Source: Ruminococcus sp. (lineage in GTDB: Bacteria > Bacillota > Clostridia > Oscillospirales > Ruminococcaceae). From it: a DNA stretch of 64,000 bases. Shown here piece by piece: positions 24,381 through 31,982 of this stretch. The stretch is taken from assembly GCA_017397925.1 (NCBI GenBank), contig JAFQHO010000037.1, positions 62,001-126,000 on the forward strand, in the 5' to 3' direction. The notes under the pieces were generated by a model that was not told the DNA's origin, did not search any database, and was given only the letters and a program-made list of their open reading frames with translations. How positions within the stretch are numbered: the first letter of the stretch is position 1; each line of letters starts with the position of its first letter. A program made the translations under genes and the position numbers.

Positions 24381-25280
24381 ATGGATGCGGTAAAAATAGG
24401 AGCTGCAATAAAAGCTCTCAGAATTCAAGCGGAATATACACAGCGTGATCTGGCAGATTGTCTTAATGTTACAGACAAGGCTGTATCAAAATGGGAGAGA
24501 GGGCTTTCTATTCCCGATGTATCCATAGTCACAAAACTTTCCCTGATTTTAAATTGTGACGTTGATAACCTGCTTGAGGGAAATATCACATATCTTGAAA
24601 AATCGTGGCAGGGTTTTTTATTATTGAAAGAAAACGATGATATTTTTGCAGGTTCTGAAGTCTATGGTAAACCGTTGGTTTACATTTATCTCAGTTATTT
24701 TATGCTTGCAGGAATAGGTGATATATATATATCCTGTTCTGCAAGGGATAAAGAATATATCGAGGCAAACATCGGCAATGGAGAGCGTTATGGTATTAGA
24801 CTGATATTTCTTGCTGATGGTGAAAATATACCGTCTACAGCTGTAAATACTATGGTTATATACAATAATCCTTTTATATATGGCCCTAATCTGACAAAGT
24901 ATTTTCAGCGTGCAATGTCGAGAATGTACGGTATATCGGTACTTGCAATAGAAAAAGATGCAGTGGACAGCGAGAATACTATTTCCTATGATAAGCATAA
25001 AATGGTGAAAAGCTTTAAAAGTGGGACAGAAAAACACTGTGCTGTACCCATTGTATTCTTTCCAAAGAAATATTTTGACCAGATAGTTAATATCGGAAAT
25101 ATCACAGAACTCACACCATTGTATGCAGAGCCTATAGGAAATGGTATGATTGAATATCTCCTTGCAGATGATGATTCTTTATTGGATGCATCTGTTTTTC
25201 TCAGAATGTTAAAAAAGCGTATGGGAAAAGAGGTCTATGACTTGAAAAAGGTTGCGAAAAACAGAAAATTTATAGAATAA
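24381..25280 (+). CDS. XRE-family HTH regulator fused to a degenerate RmlA-like nucleotidyltransferase domain
   Basis: Residues 1-65 are an XRE helix-turn-helix (YTQRDLADCLNVTDKAVSKWERG). From about 80 to the end the sequence follows glucose-1-phosphate thymidylyltransferase: KPLVYIYLSYFMLAGIGDIYI, GNGERYGIRLIF, YNNPFIYGPNLTKYFQRAM, LAIEKD, and a C-terminal LLDASVFLRMLKKRMGKEV like the family's SLLEASNFI end. The N-terminal GGxGTRL substrate loop is missing and the GDN metal-binding Asp is Asn (YNN), so catalysis is unlikely. I infer a transcription factor whose effector domain senses a nucleotide-sugar or sugar phosphate, possibly the product of the two upstream genes. An AGGTG site precedes ATG 24381. 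Confidence 0.8.
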   Translation: MDAVKIGAAIKALRIQAEYTQRDLADCLNVTDKAVSKWERGLSIPDVSIVTKLSLILNCDVDNLLEGNITYLEKSWQGFLLLKENDDIFAGSEVYGKPLVYIYLSYFMLAGIGDIYISCSARDKEYIEANIGNGERYGIRLIFLADGENIPSTAVNTMVIYNNPFIYGPNLTKYFQRAMSRMYGISVLAIEKDAVDSENTISYDKHKMVKSFKSGTEKHCAVPIVFFPKKYFDQIVNIGNITELTPLYAEPIGNGMIEYLLADDDSLLDASVFLRMLKKRMGKEVYDLKKVAKNRKFIE

Positions 25281-25286
25281 TTTGTT

Positions 25287-25329
25287 CTCTCAGGTAAACC
25301 GATGGTCGGTTGTGCCTGAGAGTTTTTTG
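25287..25329 (+). terminator. Terminator after the HTH-RmlA gene
   Basis: Nested stem CTCTCAGG/CCTGAGAG with an inner AACCG/CGGTT hairpin, followed by TTTTTTG. Confidence 0.85.
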
Positions 25330-25338
25330 TTATATAAT
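25310..25338 (+). promoter_or_regulatory. Promoter of the second ATP-grasp set, overlapping the terminator
   Basis: TTGTGC (25310-25315), 17 bases, TATAAT (25333-25338). The -35 lies within the descending arm of the preceding terminator, so termination and initiation sites interleave. Confidence 0.6.
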
Positions 25339-25395
25339 GTTTGTGATAGTTTAGCAAAGTAATATGATAATATATTTTTTCAGGAGGATTTTTTT

Positions 25396-26682
25396 ATGAA
25401 CCGATTTAAGGGAAAGAAACTGCTGCTGCTTGGTGGCGTGCGTCAGGCTTGTGAAATTGTAAAGGAAGCTCATAAACTTGGAGTAGTAGTATATGTTACA
25501 GATAACAGAGCTGATTCTCCGGCAAAAGAAATTGCTGATTATAGCTTTATGGTTGATGCTACTGATGTTGATGCAGTAGTTGAATTATGCAAGGAACAGC
25601 AGATAGATGGTGTAATTACAGGATTTGTAGATATGCTGCTTCCGTATTGTCAGCAGATTTGTGAGAAGCTTGGTAAGCCATTTTGGGGCGATGCTGAAAA
25701 TATAGATATGTGTATCAATAAGGATAAGTTTAAGCTTGCTTGTGAACATGCTGGAGTTCCTACAGTGCCGTGGAAGGAACTTAATAAGGATAACTATGTA
25801 GCCGAACTTGATTCAGTTAAGGTACCTGTTGTAATTAAACCTGTAGATAACAGTGGTTCAAGAGGTGTGGTTAAGTGTTATGAACAGAATGAAGTTCTTG
25901 ATGCTGTTGAAAAAGCGCTGTCGTTTTCGCCAAGCGGAAAAGTATTGGTTGAAAAATGTATGAATATACACAACGAATTCAGTGCGTACTACATAATGAA
26001 TCACGGAAATTATTATCTCACATGCCTTGGTGACAGATTTGTTACAGAAGTTAGTAAGGATCTTGCACCTGTAGGAAGGGGTATGATATGTCCATCCAGA
26101 CATCTTGATTTATGGATGAAAGAAGTTGATGGTGCAATCAAAACATTCTTTGATGAGAATAATATGAAAAATGGATTTGCGTTTTTCCAAGGTTTCTATG
26201 ATGAGGATGATAATAAGATGTATGTCCACGAAATAGGATACAGATTAGTTGGCGGTTTCTCATTTAAGTATGTTGAATATTTTTCTAATTTTAACAGAAT
26301 AGGTGAATTAATTAAATTTTCACTTAGCGGAAGTATGGATCAGAGTGAAATTGAAAAGAGTAACCCTTATTTTGATGGATATGCTATTACAGTAACTGCT
26401 TCATTAAAACCCGGTGTTATTAAAACTGTAAAAGGATTTGACACAATTCAGGCTATGGATGGAGTTCTTCATATGCTTCAGATGCATACAGAAGGTGAAG
26501 AAATTAAAGAGTCTATGCAGGGTACACTTGCATCTGTCCTTACTTATATTTTATGTGTTGTTAAAAATAAGGAGGAAATAGTAAAAATAATAGATGCTGT
26601 TAATAAGGAATTAGTAGTCCTTGATACAAATGGCAACAGTATGCTTAATGATATTATAGATCCTTCAGAAATAGGAATTTGA
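25396..26682 (+). CDS. ATP-grasp carboxylate-amine ligase, paralogue B
   Basis: 428 residues with CAGGAGG before ATG 25396. It parallels paralogue A: LLLLGGVRQACEIVKEAHKLGV at the N-terminus, PVVIKPVDNSGSRGVVK in the ATP-binding loop, VLVEKCM, and a metal site MYVHEIGYRLVGG. A C-terminal module of about 90 residues (GYAITVTASLKPGVIK onward) resembles the extra lid domain of amino-acid ligases. The next genes, 12 and 15 bases downstream, encode an NAD(P)-dependent ornithine-cyclodeaminase-type enzyme and an amino-acid permease, so the substrate is probably an amino acid or its derivative. Substrate unproved. Confidence 0.85.
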   Translation: MNRFKGKKLLLLGGVRQACEIVKEAHKLGVVVYVTDNRADSPAKEIADYSFMVDATDVDAVVELCKEQQIDGVITGFVDMLLPYCQQICEKLGKPFWGDAENIDMCINKDKFKLACEHAGVPTVPWKELNKDNYVAELDSVKVPVVIKPVDNSGSRGVVKCYEQNEVLDAVEKALSFSPSGKVLVEKCMNIHNEFSAYYIMNHGNYYLTCLGDRFVTEVSKDLAPVGRGMICPSRHLDLWMKEVDGAIKTFFDENNMKNGFAFFQGFYDEDDNKMYVHEIGYRLVGGFSFKYVEYFSNFNRIGELIKFSLSGSMDQSEIEKSNPYFDGYAITVTASLKPGVIKTVKGFDTIQAMDGVLHMLQMHTEGEEIKESMQGTLASVLTYILCVVKNKEEIVKIIDAVNKELVVLDTNGNSMLNDIIDPSEIGI

Positions 26683-26694
26683 GAGGTAATTAAA

Positions 26695-27834
26695 ATGAAT
26701 AGCAAAATTGATTTTTTATATCTTAATGAACAGGATATGCTGGATGCAGGCGTAAAGGATATGGCAGGATGTATCACTTCTATGGAGGATATGTTTGGGC
26801 TTCTTTACAAGGGTGATTACAGAATGGGCGGTGAGGACGCCAATGAACACGGTATACGTGTTTCATTTCCAAAGGAGTCTGATATAGAGGGAATGCCTGT
26901 TCACGCTCCTGATTATCGCTTTATGGCGATGCCTGCTTATCTTGGCGGAAGATTTCATATGTTCGGAATCAAATCCTATGGTTCTCATCACACAAATAAG
27001 GATAAGGGACTTCCACGTTCTATTCTTATGATGACATTGATGGATATTGACACAGGCGCTCCTATTGCATATATGTCTGCAAATGTACTCAGTGCAATGC
27101 GTACTGCAGCAGCTGCCGGAGTGGGTACAAAGCATCTCGCAAAGAATAATCCAGAGATTCTTGGTATTATCGGTCCTGGTGTTATGTCAACATATACTCT
27201 TGATGCAATAATGGAAACACAGCCTGGAATTAAGGTTGTCAAGGTAAAAGGACGCGGTAAGGCGAGCCTTGATAAGTTCATTGATTACGCTAAGAAAAAG
27301 TACCCTTCACTTGAATCAGTTGTTGCTTGCGATACAATTGAAGATACCTGCCGTGATTCTGATATAATTTATTTCGGTACATCAAATGCAGCTAAATTTG
27401 AAGATAATCCTCGTATTGAACAGGCTTGGGTTAAGAAAGGCGCACTTGTAATCAGTGCATCAGCATTGCTGATTTCTACAGACTTTTTAGCTGCTGATAA
27501 TGTGAAAATCGTAGCTGATAATTATAAAATGTACGAGGGGTGGGGTACAGGATATCCTGTTCCTACACAGAAAAACGTATCAACACTTCTTGGAATGGGA
27601 TTTTTTGACGCAGTAAGCGAGAAAAAGCTCAATCGTGAGGATATCGTGGATATCGGCGGTATTCTTGTAGGTGAGCATAACGGCCGTAAAGACGATGAGC
27701 AGATAATTGTTTATGCCGTAGGCGGAATGCCTGTTGAGGACGTAGCTTGGGCTTATGATTGTTATAATAAAGCAGTTGAAGCTGGTATCGGAACAAAGCT
27801 TAATCTCTGGAATGAGCCTGATTTGATGAAATAA
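26695..27834 (+). CDS. Ornithine cyclodeaminase / mu-crystallin family dehydrogenase
   Basis: 379 residues, about 50 longer than typical ornithine cyclodeaminase. Family marks: KSYGSHHTNKDKGLPRS with the substrate-binding Lys, LSAMRTAAAAGVGTKHLAKNN with the conserved Arg, and the NAD-binding ILGIIGPGVMSTYTL loop (GxGxxS). Members are ornithine cyclodeaminases, alanine dehydrogenases, ketimine reductases or N-alkyl amino-acid synthases such as SbnB. AGAGGTAA precedes the ATG, which is 12 bases after the ATP-grasp stop. Within this three-gene operon a role as imine-forming or imine-reducing enzyme on an amino acid is likely, but not shown. Confidence 0.88.
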   Translation: MNSKIDFLYLNEQDMLDAGVKDMAGCITSMEDMFGLLYKGDYRMGGEDANEHGIRVSFPKESDIEGMPVHAPDYRFMAMPAYLGGRFHMFGIKSYGSHHTNKDKGLPRSILMMTLMDIDTGAPIAYMSANVLSAMRTAAAAGVGTKHLAKNNPEILGIIGPGVMSTYTLDAIMETQPGIKVVKVKGRGKASLDKFIDYAKKKYPSLESVVACDTIEDTCRDSDIIYFGTSNAAKFEDNPRIEQAWVKKGALVISASALLISTDFLAADNVKIVADNYKMYEGWGTGYPVPTQKNVSTLLGMGFFDAVSEKKLNREDIVDIGGILVGEHNGRKDDEQIIVYAVGGMPVEDVAWAYDCYNKAVEAGIGTKLNLWNEPDLMK

Positions 27835-27849
27835 TAAAAGAGGTGTTTT

Positions 27850-29259
27850 ATGAAAAAGGAAAAGTTTAAGAAAGTAATGGGCGCGACTGATATTCTTGTT
27901 GTTGCTTTTGGAGCAATGATTGGATGGGGTTGGGTTGTTTCATCCGGTGGCTGGATAGAAAAAGCCGGTGTAATCGGTACTATTATCGGATTTATTATCG
28001 GCGGCATAATGATATATTTCGTTGGAATGACATATGCAGAATTAACACCTGCAATGCCTAAAGTAGGCGGAGAACACGTATTCAGCTATAAAGCGTTCGG
28101 TCCGACAGGTTCGTTTATATGTACCTGGGCGCTTATACTGAGTTATATCGGTGTTGTTTGTTTTGAGGCTGTATCACTTCCTGCGATTATGCAGTATATT
28201 TTCCCTTCGTTTGCTCAGGGTTATATGTATACAATTGAAGGCTCAGATGTTTATCTGTCGGGAATAATTGTTGCATCTTTGTTTACAATCTCAATCCTCT
28301 TGATTAATATTGTCGGAATTAAAGCAGCATCAGTTTTCCAGACAGTTTTGACAATAGCTATTGCTGCTGTAGGTATTATTCTTGTTGTGGCATCTGCGAT
28401 TAATGGTTCTGCTGAAAATCTGGAAGGTCAGACAATCGTGGGCGAAGGAATCGGTTCAATAAAGAATATCCTTTCAGTTGCTGTTGTAGCGCCATTCTTC
28501 CTTTTTGGTTTTGATGTAATTCCTCAGGTTGCAGAGGAAATAAATCTTCCGTTGAAAAAGATTTCTAAGATTATGCTTTTATCCATTGTTTCCGCTGTTG
28601 CATTTTATGGCCTTGTTGTATTTGCCGTTGGTTTTGCACTGAATTCTGATGGTATAAAAGCTGCTATGGAAGGTTCAGGTCTTGTAACAGCTACTGCTAT
28701 GGAAAAAGTGTTCAACAGTTCTGTAATGGCTAAGGTATTAATTCTTGGCGGACTTTGCGGTGTTGTCACAAGCTGGAATTCATTCCTGATTGGCGGAAGC
28801 AGAGCGATATACTCAATGGCTGAAGCTAAAATGATTCCCGGCAGATTTTCTAATCTGCATCCTAAGCATAAGACACCTGTAAATGCACTGCTTCTTATCG
28901 GCATTCTTTCACTTGCAGCACCTTTCTTTGGAAAAACAATGCTTGTATGGATATCCGATGCAGCAAGCTTTGCCTGCTGCCTTGCATATTGTATAGTTTC
29001 TATGTCTTTTCTGATACTCCGTAAGAAACAGCCTGATATGCACCGTCCCTTCAAGATAAAGCACTATAAACTTGTTGGTATAGCAGCTTCAGTATTATCA
29101 GGATTTATGGTTGTAATGTATCTTATCCCTAATTCAGGCTGTACATTAACAGTTCAGGAGTGGATAATCGTTGGCGGATGGGCTTTACTTGGTTTGTGTT
29201 TCTATATTGTATGCAAAAAACACTATAAAAAAGATTTCGGCTCAATGGATGTGGAATAA
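27850..29259 (+). CDS. APC-family amino acid permease
   Basis: 469 residues with 12 predicted hydrophobic helices. The opening GAMIGWGWVVSSGGWIEKAG corresponds to helix 1 with the GxG break that binds the amino-acid backbone; TYAELTPAMPKVGGEHVF and FFLFGFDVIPQVAEEI are family signatures. It is the last gene of the ATP-grasp B operon (AGAGGTG site 15 bases after the previous stop) and probably imports the amino acid used by the other two products, or exports the product. Confidence 0.92.
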   Translation: MKKEKFKKVMGATDILVVAFGAMIGWGWVVSSGGWIEKAGVIGTIIGFIIGGIMIYFVGMTYAELTPAMPKVGGEHVFSYKAFGPTGSFICTWALILSYIGVVCFEAVSLPAIMQYIFPSFAQGYMYTIEGSDVYLSGIIVASLFTISILLINIVGIKAASVFQTVLTIAIAAVGIILVVASAINGSAENLEGQTIVGEGIGSIKNILSVAVVAPFFLFGFDVIPQVAEEINLPLKKISKIMLLSIVSAVAFYGLVVFAVGFALNSDGIKAAMEGSGLVTATAMEKVFNSSVMAKVLILGGLCGVVTSWNSFLIGGSRAIYSMAEAKMIPGRFSNLHPKHKTPVNALLLIGILSLAAPFFGKTMLVWISDAASFACCLAYCIVSMSFLILRKKQPDMHRPFKIKHYKLVGIAASVLSGFMVVMYLIPNSGCTLTVQEWIIVGGWALLGLCFYIVCKKHYKKDFGSMDVE

Positions 29260-29320
29260 GTACATCAATAGAGTAGTAGCATAAAGGCTCTTATTGTTGC
29301 CTTAAATTATAAGATAATTG

Positions 29321-29405
29321 GCAGAAAGAAAACTTTTCAATGTCAGGAAAACTTGAAATGCGACGGATTTCATATATTTTCCTTCTTTGATAAATTTTCT
29401 TTCTG
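29321..29405 (+). other. Long interrupted hairpin in the gap 29260-29528
   Basis: Three nested complementary pairs: GCAGAAAGAAAA with TTTTCTTTCTGC, AGGAAAA with TTTTCCT, and GAAAT with ATTTC around a 7-base loop GCGACGG, then TTTTGTATTTTT. It could be an intrinsic terminator of the permease operon with an unusually long stem, or a small structured RNA. The remainder of this gap holds only the next promoter. Confidence 0.5.
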
Positions 29406-29467
29406 CTTTTGTATTTTTGCAGGTTGTAACTTGATTTAGCAATAGAGAACCACAATAATAATTTTAC

Positions 29468-29496
29468 TTGCTTTTTTTTATACTTTATGGTATAAT
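29468..29496 (+). promoter_or_regulatory. Promoter of the metallophosphoesterase gene
   Basis: TTGCTT (29468-29473), 17 bases, TATAAT (29491-29496); transcription would start about 25 bases before ATG 29529, which has CGGAGGAG upstream. Confidence 0.7.
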
Positions 29497-29528
29497 TCTG
29501 TTATATGTTATGAACGGAGGAGCAATAA

Positions 29529-30194
29529 ATGATTTATGTTACAGGTGATACACATGGAGATATTTCTCGATTCAAGGACCCTCAGTTTAAAAAACTGGGT
29601 AGTGGTGATACACTTATAATATGCGGCGATTTTGGTTTTATCTGGGATGGCTCCAAAAAAGAGAATGCTACCCTGAAAAAGCTTATGTCCTTTGATTATA
29701 CCATTTGCTTTATCGATGGGTGCCATGAAAATTTTGATTTGCTTGAAAAATATCCCGAAAGTACGTGGAATGGTGGTATGGCAAGAGTAATTGCTCCTAA
29801 TCTCATACACCTTATGAGGGGACAGATTTATACTATTGAGGGTAAGAAAATCTTTACATTCGGTGGCGGTCACAGTCAGGATATCGAATTCCGCTGTGAT
29901 TCCGATTGGTGGGAGCGTGAACAGCCTACTCATGATGAAATAATGGAGGCTGTTCATAATCTTGAAGCAAGCAATTATTCTGTTGACTATGTTATAACTC
30001 ACGAGCCGCCTGCATCTGTAAAGGATTGTCTTGGTGTTGATGTATTTCAGCGTATTGAGGTACACGCTTTATTTGAGGAAATAACTAAAACCTGCCGATA
30101 TGATAAGTGGTTTTTCGGAAAATGTCATATTGATAAGCATATTCCTGTTAAGTTTTACGCAATATTCAATAATGTTACTCCCCTTGTGAAGTAA
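29529..30194 (+). CDS. Calcineurin-like metallophosphoesterase homologue with altered metal motifs
   Basis: 221 residues. Motifs in order: GDTHGD at 6-11, GDFG near 38, GCHEN near 62, THEPP near 158, and GKCHIDK near 197. In the calcineurin-like family motif III is GNHE and motif V GHxH, with Asn and both His acting at the dimetal centre. Here Asn is Cys and the first His of motif V is Lys, so two ligand positions are substituted while motifs I, II and IV are normal. It may have an altered metal preference or reduced activity. Single-gene unit with its own promoter; substrate unknown. Confidence 0.82.
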   Translation: MIYVTGDTHGDISRFKDPQFKKLGSGDTLIICGDFGFIWDGSKKENATLKKLMSFDYTICFIDGCHENFDLLEKYPESTWNGGMARVIAPNLIHLMRGQIYTIEGKKIFTFGGGHSQDIEFRCDSDWWEREQPTHDEIMEAVHNLEASNYSVDYVITHEPPASVKDCLGVDVFQRIEVHALFEEITKTCRYDKWFFGKCHIDKHIPVKFYAIFNNVTPLVK

Positions 30195-30248
30195 TATTTC
30201 AGTACTTATAATCATAAAATGTAACATCAATACTATGAGGTGCATTTT

Positions 30249-30716
30249 ATGAAAAAATTCAGTTTTACCGAGCTTATTATCTCTATCGTCTTTGCCGAGC
30301 TTGTGGGAGCAGTTTCTGCTCTGCTTGCAGGAGATTTCCGCGGTTTGTATACGGAGTTTATACAGCCACCGTTAGCACCGCCTGCCTGGGTATTTCCTGT
30401 GGTATGGGTGATTCTGTACGCCTTAATGGGCATTACATCATATATGATATACAGAAGCGACAGCTACAGGAGTAAGTCCGCGTTGTTTGTCTATTTTGTC
30501 CAGCTTGCAGTAAATTTTTCCTGGAGTATTATTTTTTTCAGATTTGAGTTGCTTACACTTGCGGCAGTTGTGGCTGTAGTTCTTACTATTCTCGTTGGAA
30601 TTATGATTTGTATGTTCCTCTCCATAAGAAAAAAGGCAGGGTATTTCAATGTTCCCTACCTTTTGTGGATGATTTTTGCTTCATATCTTGCTATTGGAAC
30701 AATGTTGCTTAATTGA
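30249..30716 (+). CDS. TspO/MBR family membrane protein
   Basis: 155 residues from ATG 30249, with GAGG nine bases upstream; an ATG-like start at 30240 is too close to that site. Five hydrophobic helices and the TspO pattern FIQPPLAPPAWVFPVVWVILY, LMGI and an aromatic-rich NFSWSIIFF segment. TspO proteins bind tetrapyrroles and may help to degrade or transport them. Followed by a terminator shared with the converging U32 gene. Confidence 0.92.
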   Translation: MKKFSFTELIISIVFAELVGAVSALLAGDFRGLYTEFIQPPLAPPAWVFPVVWVILYALMGITSYMIYRSDSYRSKSALFVYFVQLAVNFSWSIIFFRFELLTLAAVVAVVLTILVGIMICMFLSIRKKAGYFNVPYLLWMIFASYLAIGTMLLN

Positions 30717-30717
30717 A

Positions 30718-30751
30718 AAAACTCCCCGATTTGTTGAGATCGGGGAGTTTT
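30718..30751. terminator. Bidirectional terminator
   Basis: Thirteen-base perfect arms AAAACTCCCCGAT / ATCGGGGAGTTTT with an 8-base loop between the convergent TspO and U32 genes; A/T runs on both sides. Confidence 0.9.
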
Positions 30752-30755
30752 GTAT

Positions 30756-31982
30756 TTATTCGGTTTCTAATGTTCCTTTTCTGATAACCGTACCCGCAGG
30801 GAAAACAGTATCGCATTTGAAAGAAAATTTCATCATTGCGTGATTTGCAACCTCTACGGATTCACCCTTTTCATTGAAAATAGTATCAAGCGTCATAATA
30901 ACAGGCTTAGCAGAAGGGGAGAGCAGCTCCACTTCATCACCTGCAAAGAATCGGTTACGCTGTGTGCAGTATACTGTGCCGTTTTCGCAGCGGTCAACAA
31001 CAGCAACAATATCATAATTTCTGATATACCCGCTGTTTTCGTAGTATTGAGATTCTTCGGGAGTTCCGAAGAAAAATCCGTTGCAGTACTGTCTGTGGCT
31101 TACCTTGTAAACCTCATCTCTTATCCAGTCGGGGAGCTTGAAGCTGTAGGGACTTTTCATATACTCGTCAACAGCCATACGATAGGCATTTGTCACAACA
31201 GTTACATAATAGGCGGATTTTGCACGTCCCTCAATTTTAAGGCTTGTAACGCCTGCCTCTGCAAGCTTGTCTATATGTTCAATCATACACATATCCTTTG
31301 CATTGAGAATATATGTACCTTTCTCGTCCTCATAAATGGGGAAATACTGTCCCGGACGCTTTTCCTCCATAAGGTGATAACCCCAGCGGCAAGGCTGTGC
31401 ACATTCGCCGCGGTTAGCGTCGCGGTTTACAAGATACTGTGACAGCAGGCATCTGCCCGAGAACGAAACACACATTGCACCGTGTACAAAACATTCAATA
31501 TCCAAATCAGGACTTGTTTTTGCACGTATTTCAGCTATTTCATCAAAGCACAGCTCACGGGCAAGAACAATTCTCTTTGCTCCGAGATTATAAAGCTCGC
31601 GGGCAGTAGCATAATTTACAATACCCGTTTGTGTTGAAATATGTATCTCCATATCGGGAGCATATTTCTTAATCAGCATCAGCAGGCCTATATCAGCTAC
31701 TATGAGAGCATCAACCTTAGCGTCAACAGCTTCTTTAACGAACTGCTCAAAGAATGGCAGTTCGTTATTTCTGGGCAGTGTGTTGCAGGTGAGGTATACT
31801 TTTACACCCTTTTGATGAGCAGCATCTACAGCCTTTACAAGCTGTTCAAAATCAAAATTCATCGGTGAAGCTCGCATACCAAACTGTTTGCGTCCAAGAT
31901 ATACGGCATCTGCTCCGTAATTCAGAGCAGCGGTAAGGCGTTCTTCATCCCCTGCAGGAGCAAGGACTTCAAGTAAACTCAT
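30756..31982 (-). CDS. U32 family peptidase-like protein (probable tRNA hydroxylation factor, TrhP-like)
   Basis: 408 residues with the U32 hallmarks: EVLAPAGDEERLTAALNYGADAVYLG at the start, the U32 signature around DIECFVHGAMCVSFSGRC, and the four-Cys group C-x-SFSGRC...GECAQPC that binds an iron-sulphur cluster. Members of this family named TrhP/RlhA in E. coli and the Bacillus YrrN/YrrO pair install 5-hydroxyuridine in tRNA using prephenate; the context (directly after mltG, as in many Firmicutes) fits that group rather than a true collagenase. Start and mltG stop share one base (TAATG). Confidence 0.88.
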   Translation of the reverse strand: MSLLEVLAPAGDEERLTAALNYGADAVYLGRKQFGMRASPMNFDFEQLVKAVDAAHQKGVKVYLTCNTLPRNNELPFFEQFVKEAVDAKVDALIVADIGLLMLIKKYAPDMEIHISTQTGIVNYATARELYNLGAKRIVLARELCFDEIAEIRAKTSPDLDIECFVHGAMCVSFSGRCLLSQYLVNRDANRGECAQPCRWGYHLMEEKRPGQYFPIYEDEKGTYILNAKDMCMIEHIDKLAEAGVTSLKIEGRAKSAYYVTVVTNAYRMAVDEYMKSPYSFKLPDWIRDEVYKVSHRQYCNGFFFGTPEESQYYENSGYIRNYDIVAVVDRCENGTVYCTQRNRFFAGDEVELLSPSAKPVIMTLDTIFNEKGESVEVANHAMMKFSFKCDTVFPAGTVIRKGTLETE

